A stretch of 64,000 nucleotides of DNA from Periplaneta americana (GCF_040183065.1 NW_027185501.1:956001-1020000); one strand, 5' to 3'. Positions 11,424 through 21,923 are shown, numbered from the stretch's first letter. Notes: a model not told the origin generated them from the sequence alone. Numbers and translations: made by a program.

Positions 11424-11990
11424 AGGGCGAACCATAAGTAATGTCATTAATTTCATGGCGTTACTTTTGAGGTATTTCAAACGAAAAGGTTTAATACAAT
11501 TTTGCCCGTTTTTGCTTCCCTTTCGAGATAAAAATTCTTTCACATGAAACATTTCATAACGTGTTTTGTGAAAGCCATTGATAGAATTCATAATATGCTC
11601 AGTCAATTTAAGAAAGCAGTGTATTATGATAATGAATGATTGAAAGAATTTTAGTTTTGTTCTTTAAATACATAGAAATTTGATCCGAACGAATGTAACT
11701 TTTCGTTTTGAAAAGGAATTTTAAAATGTTAAATTTGTTTCAAACAAATTTCTGCATAGGCCTATTTAAAGGACAAAGTAAAATTCTTTCAATAATTTAT
11801 TATCATAATACACTGCTCTCTTAAACTGACTGAGCATATTGGGATTAAATCAACGGCTTTCCAAAACACGCTATGAAATGTTTCATATAAAACAATTTTC
11901 ATCTCAGAAAGGAAACAAAAACGAGTAAAATTGTATTAAATCTTTTATATTTGAAATATTTCAAAGAATAACACCTTGAAATTAACCATA
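11424..11990. mobile_element. Foldback element 1 (long inverted arms)
   Basis: The left arm (about 11428-11710) and right arm (about 11745-11990) are reverse complements at roughly 85% by eye. Examples are GTTTAATACAATTTTGCCCG versus the complement of the right-arm segment ending at 11955, and TCAGTCAATTTAAGAAAGCA versus TCAGTCAGTTTAAGAGAGCA. The centre is short, so almost the whole 565 bp can fold on itself. The left end follows CAGGG. No coding content. Confidence 0.75.
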
Positions 11991-12310
11991 TGGTTGTTTC
12001 TGTATGTTTCTATGAAAATATTATCACAATTCCAGTGTGCCAAGAAAGTAGCTATTCTTGGAGGAAAATGTAATTGTTCAGGACAGGAAGAAGTAAGCGT
12101 TATGTACTAACAGTTTAAGATTTCCGTAGCAGGTATTCGATACTTGAAGTTCTTTTCGCGGAAGATTTTTAAAACTTAATTTATAATGTTTTATTTCTTC
12201 TGAAAAAAGAATCGTGACTGCACTCCTAAGTTACGGTTGAAACTATGGCACGGAAGTTCTGATCACTGCTGGTTTGATTCTTACATGTGTGTATTTCGTC
12301 GTACTATACA

Positions 12311-12738
12311 GGGTGTTACAGAAATGCTTTGACAAACCTTCGGGGAATGTTCTTCACACCAAAACAAGAAATAAAGTTCATATAAACATATGTCCGACAA
12401 TCCTTAGTTTTTTAGTTATTAATGAAAGAACATAATGAAACATCTGTTAGATATTGTCAGCTTGGTAGCAAGTGTTGCAACTTTAATCAATTCAGAAACT
12501 CATAACAAATGTTCAAAATGTTCTCCTCTTGCTTCCACTTTCATTGTTATGGTTTCTGAATAGATTAAAGTCGCAACACTTGCTACCAACTTGACAATAT
12601 CTAACATGTTTCATTATGTTCTTTCATTAATAACTAAAAAACTAAAGATTTTCGGACATATATTTATATGAACATTTTTTCTTGCTTTGGTGTGAGAAAC
12701 ATGGCCCCAAGGTTTGTCAAAGTATTTCTGAAACACCA
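12311..12738. mobile_element. Foldback element 2 (long inverted arms)
   Basis: Arms of about 200 bp: GGTGTTACAGAAATGCTTTG at the left matches GGTGTTTCAGAAATACTTTG read from the right end, and the match continues through AGTTTTTTAGTTATTAATGA to TTGGTAGCAAGTGTTGC. About 45 bp of non-paired centre carries AATGTTCAAAATGTTCTCC. There is no ORF. It begins like foldback 1 with a CAGGG-type terminus 0.9 kb away. Confidence 0.82.
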
Positions 12739-12833
12739 TGCAAATGAGACACTCATTAGCAGAAATTTCCTAGTATTGACTTCATTTGAGCGAAATTTCA
12801 AGGTGGTTGGGAAGAAAATAATCGCTTTTACGC

Positions 12834-12971
12834 TATATAAGCAGCCGCTGAGCTCCAGTCCTTTTATTGTGTGCTCAAACTTCTCCGTTGGATATTCGGA
12901 GTTTGTTTATTTTACATTTTTCAAGAATTATTGTCATTGTAGTGATAATTGCATTTATATTGTACAATAAA
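12834..12971 (+). promoter_or_regulatory. TATA box plus downstream AATAAA module
   Basis: TATATAAG at 12834-12841 is followed 20-30 nt later by a pyrimidine-rich CTCCAGTCC that could be an initiator, and 126 nt later by AATAAA (12966-12971). A promoter this close to a poly(A) signal without an ORF is typical of a solo LTR or a very short transcript. I could not fix LTR ends or a target duplication. Confidence 0.3.
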
Positions 12972-12999
12972 AATTGAAATGTGTCGTGGCTGAGATTAA

Positions 13000-13580
13000 A
13001 GTGTTCTAAATTGTACGACGATTTTCCTATAAGTTATAAGTAAGGAACCTATTCAGGGCGGGTTGGGTGGGACCACAGCTCTCCCAGTGATCACATCGAG
13101 TTTATACTACTCCACACTACAAAACTAAGGTATTTTCAGTGTTTGTTTTTAATTTCCTAAGCTGGCAGTACATTAATAAAACTTCACCAAAAAATTAGAC
13201 ATGCAATTTTTCTTTCTAAAAATCATCAAACAAAATTGATTAGCAGTCTTTTAGCTTTCATTTAAGACAAGATTTGTGATTCTGTGATACTCTTGAGAGC
13301 GGATATATAATTTTCTTTATAACACTTCCTTGTTTGCATTTTTATGTCTGTGACAAAGGCAAGAGTGAAAAGGTTGTAATTAAAAGGCTTCATACATTGA
13401 TATGCAACTATGTTGGGGAATATAGAGGTTTTACTTAAAATAATATGAGAAAAGAAATTTCCTGTAAGTTCTTCCCCTTAAGCAAGTCTTTATATCTCAA
13501 TATATTTCAGAGAGAGGAAAGCACACTTCGCAGAAAATTGATTACATTAGGACACCAGTGTTAAATTCAATGTCAGGCAA
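13000..13580. other. No gene seen
   Basis: AT-rich sequence left of the pogo element. No recognisable content. Confidence 0.5.
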
Positions 13581-13599
13581 ACACAATAGGGGAAGTCCG

Positions 13600-13994
13600 T
13601 GTAACTTGGACCAGTGTGTAACTTGATCCAATGATGCAATCACTATTTCCAGGATAGTTTGCAAGGTACTTTATACAGCGCTTTGAACCTTCTACATGGT
13701 AGGCAACTGTCCATAAATCTCATTATGCAGAGTTGGCTTGACGCGGTCATAACGGTGTCGAACATTCTGTCCCCAAATTCTTCAAATCTTTTCACATTAG
13801 TTTGACAGCGTGTTGTGCGAAGACGTTTAGAAATACAAGACTGCCTTATACATACGAAGAAATACCAGTGTTGGAGGTAAGTTGAGTGAAATTTATATCA
13901 ATGTTTGTAAAGTAGTTTTTACGTAAATAATTTTTAAGTGTTTCTTTTACAATGCGTGTAAATTGAACCATCACAAAGCGTGTAACTTGAGCCA
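13600..13994 (+). promoter_or_regulatory. Left subterminal motif set of the pogo element (four copies)
   Basis: Copies of TGTAACTTGNNCCA lie at 13600-13613, 13617-13630, 13957-13970 (TGTAAATTGAACCA) and 13981-13994. All four point inward. Repeated subterminal motifs are often transposase binding sites. The role here is inferred. Confidence 0.6.
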
Positions 13995-14286
13995 ATGCTA
14001 AAATGTACCTACCCTTATAATATAACAAATTTAGAAGATAAAATTGTCCATTATGTCTTCACTAGTGTGAATTTCCAAAAATCAGAGGTCAGTGGATGAA
14101 AATTTTGTAAGGACATATAATTAAAATATTATTGATATAATATTATATAAATAATAATATTATAAAACATTACTTTAGTTTATTTCAATATTTTATTTCT
14201 TAAATTCTGTAATAAGACTTCGTTTCATTTGGTGGGTCGACAATTACAACTTTTTAACAAATTCTGCTTTCGCCATTACTTTACAG
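13877..14286 (+). other. Probable 5' UTR intron of the pogo transposase gene
   Basis: A consensus donor (GGAG followed by GTAAGT) at 13877 and an acceptor (TTACTTTACAG) ending at 14286, directly before the ATG at 14287. It would remove the upstream sequence including two of the subterminal motifs. Inferred from splice signals only. Confidence 0.5.
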
Positions 14287-16046
14287 ATGACTACAAGACA
14301 GGCAAGAAAAGCGAAGGGAGTGTATGGGAAGTGGAAAGAAGAAAATCTGCAACTCGCTTTAGTTGCAATATTGGAAGGGGTTGGCGTCAATGAGGCTGCA
14401 CGAAGATATAATATACCTAGTGCCACACTTAAAAGATACAACGCTAAAATTAGACAGCCCGGTCACCCACTTGACTTGCCACAAGAGGTGGAAAATGATC
14501 TTGTGACACATCTTCTGCAGCTAGAAAAAATGTTCTATGGGTAAATACATTACAGCAAAATGTATATTAGGGCCTACTATAGACCTACAACTTAATTCAA
14601 TCAAACTTAATATAGGCCTAATACTTAATCTGCTTATTCTTTAATTTCAGATTGACACGGAGAAGTGTTATGAAATTAGCATACGAGATTGCAGAGAAGA
14701 ATAAACTGGCCACTTGGTTCAACAGGGAAACGAAGTCTGCCGGCAAAGAATGGTTTTCCGGCTTTATGAAGCGCCATCCCGAACTTAGCCTTAGGCAGCC
14801 AGAAGCCACATCACTTGCCAGGGCTTCAGGATTCAACAGGGTTGTCGTCGGCAAGTTCTTTGACACATTGGAACACCTTGTCGACCAACGCAAATTAACT
14901 GCTGCCAGAATATTCAACATGGACGAGACATCCCACAATGTCGTTCAACGCCAATAGAAGATTTTGGCACAGAGGGGAAAACCTCAGGTTGGAGCCATTT
15001 CTTCTTGTGAGCGAGGTCAGAATGTGACAGGAGTGTATGCCATGAGTGCGAGTGGCTTCTTTGTACCTCCTATGCTGATTTACGCTAAGAAAAAAATGAT
15101 GGAGTCTCTCACATTTGGAGAGCCTCCTAACACCATCTTCCGCTGTCAGGATAAGGGATGGATGGATTCTGACACATTCTGTGAATGGATTAGACACTTC
15201 ATTAGAACTGTCAAACCCAGCCCTCAGGAGAAAGTACTGTTGATTTTAGATGGTCACAGTAGCCATACGCAATCGCTGAAAGCGATTGAGATCTGCCGTC
15301 AGTACGGTGTGATAATGTTATCTCTACCGTCACACTGCACGCACCATCTCCAACCGCTGGATGTGTCGTTCTTCAAACCTCTGAACACATTCATGTCAGC
15401 TGCCATATCAACGAAGATGAGGGAACTTCCAGGACAGCGGCTGAATATCCAGCACATTGCCTCACTGGTAGGAGTGACATTCCCCAGAGCAGCAAATATG
15501 CAGATTGCAATGAATGGCTTTAGGCACACTGGTCTTTGGCCTGTCGACCGAAATGTGTTTTCAGAGGCTGATTTCGCGCCTTTTTTGGTGACCGATCGGC
15601 CTTTGAATGGTGAGCCATCAGCATCAGCATCTCGGGCAGCAGAAGAAGTGGAAGGAGCAACAACAGCAGCATCAGCAGAGAAAAAGATGGGAGACAATGT
15701 GGAGCTACTTTCTGGTCTCACAGAATATGTATCACTGAAGGAAATAAGCCCTTTGCCTTCGTCTTCCAAATCTGGACAGAGAAAATCCGGAACGAGATAC
15801 AATGCATCTGGCGTGGTGCTGACGGCTACGCCTCACAAGAATGCTCTGCAGCAACAATCAGATGGGAAGGCAGCAAAGAAGAGAAAATTATTTGATTTGA
15901 AAGTTAAGGTGACATCCAAAACACGCTGTGTTATTTGTGGTGAAAGTGAGAACAAAGACTGGATTCAGTGCAATCGGTGTGGAAAATGGGCCCACGAAGA
16001 ATGTGCAATAATTACAGATGAACTATTTTATTACTGTTGTATGTGA
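14287..16046 (+). pseudogene. Pogo-family (DDE_1) transposase with C-terminal zinc finger; one in-frame TAG
   Basis: Two exons joined in phase 2: the donor GG/GTAAAT at 14541 and acceptor TTTCAG ending 14650 restore MFYGLTRRSV, the expected family sequence. The 549-codon product has an HTH_psq-like domain (residues about 15-50, ALVAILEGVGVNEAARRYNI), a CENP-B-type DNA-binding region (about 85-150), then a DDE_1 core with IFNMDETS, LLILDGHSSH and LQPLDVSFF, giving D-D-D with 36 residues between the last two. The C-terminus has a PHD/FYVE-like cluster (CVICGE, WIQCNRCGKWAHEEC, YYCC). Start 14287 is supported by the preceding acceptor. The only visible defect is a TAG at 14955-14957, between NVVQRQ and KILAQRGKPQ. 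It would cut and paste its own element via the terminal repeats in the nucleus. The stop could be a recent lesion or a sequence error. Confidence 0.88.
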
Positions 16047-16115
16047 AATAATTGCTTGACACAAATTTTTGTTTGAATAAACAACATTATAGGAGTTAAA
16101 TGTGTTTAATATGCC

Positions 16116-16346
16116 TGGTCCAAGTTACACGATCCTCTGGTTCATATTACACGACCCTGGCTCAAGTTACACGACATCGAAATTTTGATTAAATTTTATT
16201 TTTGAAGTATTAGAATTAAAATTAGTGAAGTCATATTTTATTTAGGGATTTATTATGGCATACTACCATCATAAAAAATTCAGGGACATTTTTCTCAATA
16301 TGATAAGTGAGTTACGGCCATTCAAACTTAGGTGGTCCAATATACA
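16116..16346 (-). promoter_or_regulatory. Right subterminal motif set of the pogo element (four copies)
   Basis: Reverse-complement copies of the left-end motif lie at 16116-16129 (TGGTCCAAGTTACA), 16138-16151, 16158-16171 and 16333-16346. All four point inward, mirroring the left set. Confidence 0.6.
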
Positions 16347-16460
16347 CGGTCTTCCCCTACATACAAAGAACGGAAAAATGACGAGTAACTTGAAGACCTA
16401 AAGAGGCACATAGATATAAGAATAGAATATAAGAAGAGATATGAATTTAATGGTACATAC

Positions 16461-17051
16461 AATCCTGTGGCTGTCTCGATATGGAATGGCGAACCACGGT
16501 AAATCTTTTAGGACTTTTCTGAAACTCGTTTCATAGAAAATAGAGCCACCGTCAGCTCCGGGCTCTAACACCATGTTGCCGACACCGGCACTGACACCAC
16601 TATGAAGAGGTAAAACGACATGTAACACTTCCAATTTTTTTGTTGTCACTTTATTCGAAGACACCGATCTGTCACTATCAGACGTCTTCTTGCATCCCGA
16701 GAGCTCGTCGCTGTTGCAACACTCACCATCACTACACTTGGACCCACCACAGAAGTTAATACGGTTGTACAACCCCACAAGCTTCGACGTCAATTCCTCG
16801 ACGTTCTCCTCGTCCAGACACGAGTTTACGGGTGTGAAATATAATCCAATAACCCCACAAGCGGCGTCGTTAGCTTTATCGGGGTCGTTATATTTTATTG
16901 CCGAGGACAGTATTGCCGACTCTATGGGTGTCACAGAGATTTATTTGTCGTCCTCGACGCTAATCGCGGAACACTTGACCAGATGAGAACCCAGCACTCT
17001 ACGGAACCACCAAGAGGTTATATCCGGTATCGTTACGATATTTGAAGCCAT
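16461..17051 (-). pseudogene. Nucleoredoxin-like (thioredoxin-fold) first exon with an in-frame TAA
   Basis: From ATG at 17051 (CAAATGG context) the - strand reads MASNIVTIPDITSWWFRRVL, GSHLVKCSAISVEDDK, a TAA (16941-16943), then continues in the same frame: ACGVIGLYFTPVNSCLDEEN, ELTSKLVGLYNRIN, a Cys/Ser-rich insert, KKLEVLHVVL, and SFRKVLKDLPWFAIPYRDSH. The pattern VGLYF...LYN.I...EVLHV...F....DLPW.AIPY.D matches nucleoredoxin-like Thioredoxin_8 domains. The usual WCPPC active site is replaced by VNSCLDEEN, so a classical dithiol site is absent. After RDSHRI a GTATGT donor suggests the exon ends at 16461. Upstream is CpG-rich, like a promoter. One TAA in an otherwise clean 197-codon frame points to a recent pseudogene, a polymorphism or an assembly error. 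The family call is from motif recognition only. Confidence 0.55.
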
Positions 17052-17059
17052 TTGCGTAG

Positions 17060-17235
17060 GTAGTTCTGTTTGAAAACTGACAGGGATGAAGAAGATTGGC
17101 GAAAGGAGCGGAGGTGAGCGATTACCTCGTGCGCGCACCGTGAGGGCTGGACCACGACTGAATGGCCGAGCGAGAGAACCAACCAACGTCTGTCGGCAGC
17201 CAGCGTGCTCTGTCTCGCTCCCTCGCTACTATCCG
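17060..17235 (-). promoter_or_regulatory. GC- and CpG-rich 5' region of the nucleoredoxin-like gene
   Basis: CpG-dense sequence (GCGAGAGA, TGCGCGCACCG, CTCGCTCCCTCGC) directly upstream of the ATG at 17051, in strong contrast to the AT-rich surroundings. It is the probable transcription start area, cut at 17236 by a MITE. Confidence 0.45.
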
Positions 17236-17642
17236 TGCGTTTTTTTTTAAAGCGCTTCAGTAAAGCGCTTCATGCCTTTGCTGCAGCAAAATGAGGGTCG
17301 AAAAAAAACGTAAGTAGGTCAACTGACTGCAAAATGGGGGACAATTAATATACGCTTCTATTTCTGCCGTAATAAATTTAACCCTAAAAGAACCAAACAT
17401 GTTAAATAATTTCGACTTCTATGATAATGACATTGGATTATTATTATTAGACGATTTTGACAATAATAAACGTTGCAAAAGACCAAAACACACATTCCGC
17501 CATGATGGATCGTGCAGCAAACTCGTAAAGCGAAGTTTTGATTTGCTGCCCGCTTGCTACAGCGCTGCTGCAGCGACGGTGAAGCAAATGTAATAAAAGA
17601 ACGGTCTGCTGCAGCGCTTTATGTCTTGCTTAAAAAAACGCA
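17236..17642. mobile_element. MITE with poly-T inverted ends (PIF/Harbinger-like?)
   Basis: The left end TGCGTTTTTTTTTAAAGCGC matches the complement of the right end, TGCGTTTTTTTAAGC, followed by AAAGCGCTGCAGCAG on the inside. A 64-codon frame at 17399-17593 (MLNNFDFYDNDIGLLLLDDF) is vaguely like a Harbinger transposase N-terminus but is too short to call. No clear target duplication was seen. It lies about 185 bp upstream of the nucleoredoxin-like ATG. Confidence 0.55.
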
Positions 17643-17796
17643 TGGTATATACTGTTCCGCCCAGCTTACTTCGTCCTAAACGAAACGAAACGTAACAATG
17701 CGATGTGAGACGGGGAACTTCCTATATCTCTGCGTCTTCTTACTTTGTTTTAAAATTTAACTAGACTACAAGTTATTAATATATTTAATTTAATTA

Positions 17797-19267
17797 TTTA
17801 GAGGAATAAGCCTTCTCAATTCTGGCTACAAAATTTATACCTAATTACTGAAAATTAAATTGAACCAATTTTATGACACTACACTGGATGAAGCACAAAA
17901 TGGATTCCGAAAAGGTAGATGATGTGCAGATGGATATTTTACACTGAAGCTTTTGATTGAAAAACATAGAGAATTCAATATTGAAATCCATCTGGCATTT
18001 TTGATATGAAGAAAGCCTTCGACAGAGTAGATAGAAACAAATTATTGAATACTTTAGCACATGACGGTATTCCAAATCAATTAATAACAGCTATTTACAA
18101 TATTTATAATAATAATTATATACAGGTTAGGATTGAAAACAAATATTCAGAATGGAGACGAATAAATCAAGGAGTGAGACAGGGTGGTAGTTTATCTCCT
18201 CTATTATTTATAATATACATGAATCACATTATTAAGAATTGGAGATTGAAACCACATGGAAGTATACCGATAAGTCGTTTGTCCCAAATAGATATTTTAT
18301 TATTTGAATCTTGTAGATTCAAAACCCTCTAAAGACCATTTTGTTCACAATTGATTTATGCCCACATATTGCTTGCTAAAAATTAATTCTAATGATTTAT
18401 ATCATTTGAATTCCAAAAGTCATTAAATTTAAAGAAAATGGTTTGTTAAAAGTCACTGTTAGGTTGAAAATTTCCTCTATTTTCCACCAGTTACTGTTAG
18501 AATTCTTCAATTTGTGAAAGTGGATATAGGGGATTTTGAATCTATAGGATTCATTTGCTGATGATATTGTGTTTATGGTAACTTCAGAAGATAATTTACA
18601 ACGTTTGGTTTAAAACTTTAATCAAATGGCAGAAAGTTTCAATATGGAAATTTCAACTGACAAATCTAAAGTGATGGCTTTTTTAGGAAAGGAACCAATC
18701 CGTAGCAAAATTTGCATCAATAATAAGATCATCGAATAAGTAAAAAATTTTAGTTATCTCGGTTACCAATTTTCATATGAAGACGAAAAGGATTTGAATG
18801 AGAAAATTATTAAATTAAACAGAGAAATGGGGATAATTAATCACATATTCAAACCAACCTTAGTACAAAAACACACGCGCACCAGAATTTATAAAACATT
18901 GGCCAGACCTATACTTGTTTTGGTAGTGAAGCTTGAACGATTCGTAATATTGATTCACAAAGATTGACGGCGGCAGAAATGAGATTTATGGGTCGTACAG
19001 CGGGATACACGAGAATGGATCATATTAGAAATTTTGACATTATGAAAAAACTGCAGATTGAACCGATTACGGAATACCTACAGAAATACAGAAAAAACTG
19101 GAGATCACATGTCATCAGAATACCTCGTTCTAGAATTCCACGCCAAATTTTAAATTACCATCCTGTGGGCAAGAGATCCTTGGGCAGACCGTTCAAGCGT
19201 TGGCAAGAGACCGTAACGGACCACTAGGCCCAATACATGCAAGGATCATGATGATGATGATGATGAT
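17797..19267 (+). mobile_element. 5'-truncated LINE with reverse transcriptase, interrupted by a MITE
   Basis: The RT reads RGISLLNSGYKIYT, AQNGFRKGR, FDMKKAFDRVDRNKLLNTL, INQGVRQGGSLSPLLFIIYM, then, after a nested MITE (18306-18552), ADDIVFMVTSEDN. A C-terminal region follows: RLTAAEMRFMGRTAGYTRMD, NWRSHVIRIPRSRIPRQILN, GKRSLGRPFKRWQE. The endonuclease domain and the start of RT are missing. Stops occur near 17840, 17922, 18611, 18737 and 19226, so it is dead. The 3' end is a (GAT)n tail at about 19247-19267. TTTAATT-like sequence on both sides may be the target duplication. The clade is not assigned. Confidence 0.88.
18306..18552. mobile_element. 247-bp MITE nested in the LINE RT
   Basis: Ends GAATCTTGTAGATTCAAAA and the complement of TTTTGAATCTATAGGATTC are inverted. 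ATTT is duplicated at both sides (18302-18305, 18553-18556). Removing the insert and one ATTT rejoins LLF with ADDIV, which is the expected RT catalytic motif, so the boundaries are well supported. No coding content. Family unknown. Confidence 0.85.
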
Positions 19268-19761
19268 TTAATTCGTAAATACAGACAATACAAAATAGGG
19301 CAAACTTGGCTAATTTCGTGATACTAAGGTTTTAGTACAAAAAATAAGGTTCAAATTTAAAAAGAAACGAGTGTTTTTAATGTACGTACAACACTGTATT
19401 ACGTTTCAGGAAGTTACATATCAGCATTTTTATCTCAAATATATTTATACAAAAATTGCAAACAAGCAATATAAATAAACAAAACAATTGTCACTCTAAA
19501 ACAGACCTACAGAACTGTAGCTCCTCAGAGCGACTGCCTTACACCAATGTTGCCAACACCTAGTGGAAAAAAGTGGCTACAACTGATCCCGAAAATGGCC
19601 AAAAGTGGCTAAAGTTTAAATCGCTAAAAACGATAGGCCTAAGTATGTCAGGTACAAACACATTTAAAAAAAGTGTACGTATTATATCGTAAAAATAAGC
19701 TGAGAGAGAAGGAATTAGAGAAATAGGCAACTGTTAATTATAACTCACATAATAGAAACAC

Positions 19762-19830
19762 ACATCATCATCATCATCATTATCATCATTATCATCATCA
19801 TCATCACGTCATCATCATCATCATCATCAA
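19762..19830. repeat. Microsatellite (ATC)n
   Basis: Runs of ATC with a few interruptions, expanded from the Asp-coding tail of the hAT transposase. Confidence 0.95.
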
Positions 19831-19849
19831 CGCTGCCATCTTCCTCATC

Positions 19850-20100
19850 CCTTGTTTCCAACACCCTTTCAGTACTTGGTTCATTCTCTGACGACGTATA
19901 GGTTGCGGTTGTTCCCACAAGGCGAAGAACTTCAGAAAGAACTTCGTATGAATAATAACACTTCTGCATACGGTGCGGCGTAATCCAAACTTGCCGTTCA
20001 AAATAGCCGACAATGTTTTTATTTTAATCCTGTTCCTCAGTTTGTTTTTAACGATACTGACCTGACTGAAAACTCTCTACTACAGCATTCGAATGTGAGC
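19850..20100 (-). pseudogene. hAT transposase C-terminal part
   Basis: In two nearby frames the - strand reads SHSNAVVE, RVFSQVSIVKNKLRNRI, KTLSAILNGKFGLRR and then CYYSYEVLSEVLRLVGT, followed by an acidic tail that has become a (GAT)n tract. SNA.VERVFS..NK.RNR is the hAT dimerisation signature. At least two frame changes are present. Confidence 0.75.
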
Positions 20101-20277
20101 CGTGCCCGCCATCATAGCCGTTCACCTAGTACGTCACTTCGTCCGTCAGAGCGCTCTCAGACGTTACATTATAGATAGCGCTATGAATCCTTTCATTGTT
20201 CTTTCCAAATTATCCTATTGGCCGGTTGATTACGTCTCACGAGGGGAGAGGGAAAGTGAGTTTACCTGGTCACGGGC

Positions 20278-20412
20278 AGTTATAGATAACATCACTCAGG
20301 ACTCGCACGCCTTATAGATAACAACACTCAGGACTCGTACGCCGTATAGATAACATCACTTAGGAGTTGGAAGCCGTATGGGTAACAGTACTTAGGAGTT
20401 GCAACTCGCATT
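20278..20412. repeat. About 33-bp tandem repeat, four degenerate copies
   Basis: The unit is TATAGATAACATCACTCAGG plus ACTCGCACGCC. The first two copies are close and the last two drift (ACTTAGGAGTTGG). Confidence 0.8.
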
Positions 20413-20784
20413 GATAGTTTTCATTCTGGCAATTCACGTGTGCTCTCGAAATGGAGCTCGAACTGTTTTCTATTCTCGTAACTTAAGTTTATCGTGATAG
20501 ATAGTTCGACAACAGTGCGTCATTATATTTATTTTGAATATTTACGCATTACATGGAACTTTGTTTGAGATGTATATCTTGTGATTTAGCGTGGTTACAT
20601 CTTGTGTCAGATTTGTATCAGTGGAGTAGGTAAATTTGCGTCGTGTTATTTTTATTTTCGATTGTATGTGTTTGAGAGATTGTAGTGGATCGTACTTTGA
20701 AATATCGCTTGCTAGTGATACATCTTGGGGGCGAGTAATTGTGATTGCGTCGTGTGACATATATGTGATATATATACGAGGTAT

Positions 20785-20884
20785 ATTGTATTGGGGATCA
20801 CGTGATGAAGTATAAGTTGATATGTGTGGTTTGATGATTGGGGATTACGTGATGAGATATGATTTGAAATGTGAGGTTTTGATG
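20785..20884. repeat. About 47-bp tandem duplication
   Basis: TTGGGGATCACGTGATGA and TTGGGGATTACGTGATGA head two consecutive related units of G/T-rich sequence. Confidence 0.65.
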
Positions 20885-21824
20885 TTCCAAGACGGTTTGT
20901 GTTATAGAGCAGCGATTACGATCTTTGGGTTACGTTCCATTTGACGTTGTAATGAACTAGTATAGTATGGGTCTCATATATTGTTCTAGTATTTTCCCTA
21001 CTCCATTTTGATTTATTGGTTCCCATTGCCGCTATTTCAGGAATCGAGTGCATTGAGTTTCCGTTGCTATTCAAACGATCATTGAGATTTGAAATTGTCG
21101 TCTGTTACTTACATTACGTGTATCTCTCTCTCTCTCTTGGGCATTGTTAATTGTAAAGTACAGAGCTTTTGTGTCAGTGCAATCTGCACAGTTCATGCGA
21201 GGTGTATGTGGAATTGGTAATGTATAGTGATCAGTCATGTGATACCTTATACTGGGTAAAGTTTTTGTGTTATTGAGTTTACATATATGTTCAGTTTGGT
21301 TAGTCAGATTGTATGGTATCTGTGATTGAATGGGCCATGTATTGAGTTAGTGTACTGACTGGTGTTGTGTTGAGAGTGTTTTCATAGCTAGATGGTTAAT
21401 AGGTCAGTTATTGATTATTGAGAGATGGCCATATTAGATTGTATTATGACCTATAAGTATGTTTTCCCAGTCTAGTAATACTTTCACAATTCAGATATCG
21501 TTGTGTATTAGTTCAGATTAACTTGTGTTATTTTCATTCGCTTATTTCATATTTCTTTGTTATTTCATTCACCATTCATGTATATTGTTATCCATTATTG
21601 TTAATTATATCTGTTATACAAATTCACACTATTTATTTCTAAAAGTCTTCCACTGCGCACATCCAATCTTCCAATGTACCGTCCATCTGGCGATAACAGC
21701 CATTATAAGAAAGATAGAGGAGGAGTGGATGATCATACCTTACCGCCGCCACGCACCTCCTCGAATGGGGCAAATTTACCGCAGAAGTATGGTTTACAAA
21801 ATTTACAAAAAAAAAAAAAAAAAC

Positions 21825-21923
21825 GTTTGAATTAACTGTAGGAACAAGTTGTATCCAGTCTTTTAATTCTCCCCAATTCTCCCATTCTTTTCCATACTTT
21901 TGAGTATATTTTGGTTTCGGCAT
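21825..21923 (-). pseudogene. hAT transposase N-terminal start
   Basis: MPKPKYTQKYGKEWENWGEL and KDWIQLVPTVNSN resemble the conserved start of hAT transposases that precedes a BED-type finger. The frame is then cut by the poly(A) end of the insert. Same strand as the C-terminal part 1.7 kb away. Confidence 0.65.

Larger units (their letters stand above)
13589..16357 (+). mobile_element. Pogo-type DNA transposon, near full length
   Basis: Ends are inverted: GGGGAAGTCCGTGTAACTTG at the left, and the right end complements to GGGGAAGACCGTGTATATTG, both continuing GACCA. TA flanks both sides (13587-13588, 16358-16359), the Tc1/mariner-superfamily target duplication. The element is 2769 bp with one + strand gene: a likely 5' UTR intron, coding exons 14287-14540 and 14651-16046, and AATAAA at 16076-16081. 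Subterminal motifs are repeated four times at each end. It appears to be the youngest large DNA element here, since its gene has only one visible in-frame stop. Confidence 0.9.
20101..21824 (+). mobile_element. Unclassified retroposon-like insert with poly(A) tail
   Basis: It begins where hAT homology stops (about 20101) and ends in an 18-A run (about 21807-21824), after which hAT homology resumes. The 5' part is GC-richer (CGTGCCCGCCATCATAGCCG) and the middle is G/T-rich. There is no reverse transcriptase or long ORF. A target duplication is not convincing. It may be a retrocopy of a non-coding transcript or part of a SINE/LINE that I do not recognise. Confidence 0.45.

Noticed and set aside
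14618-15802. - strand frames opposite the pogo transposase
   Set aside because: Shadow frames. All family motifs are on the + strand.
16941-16943. Short intron hiding the TAA in the nucleoredoxin-like exon
   Set aside because: The only GT...AG pair across it is 37 nt apart and would break the frame.
19745-19969. Frame ending in poly-Asp/Met as a separate gene
   Set aside because: It is the decayed C-terminus of the hAT transposase running into a microsatellite.
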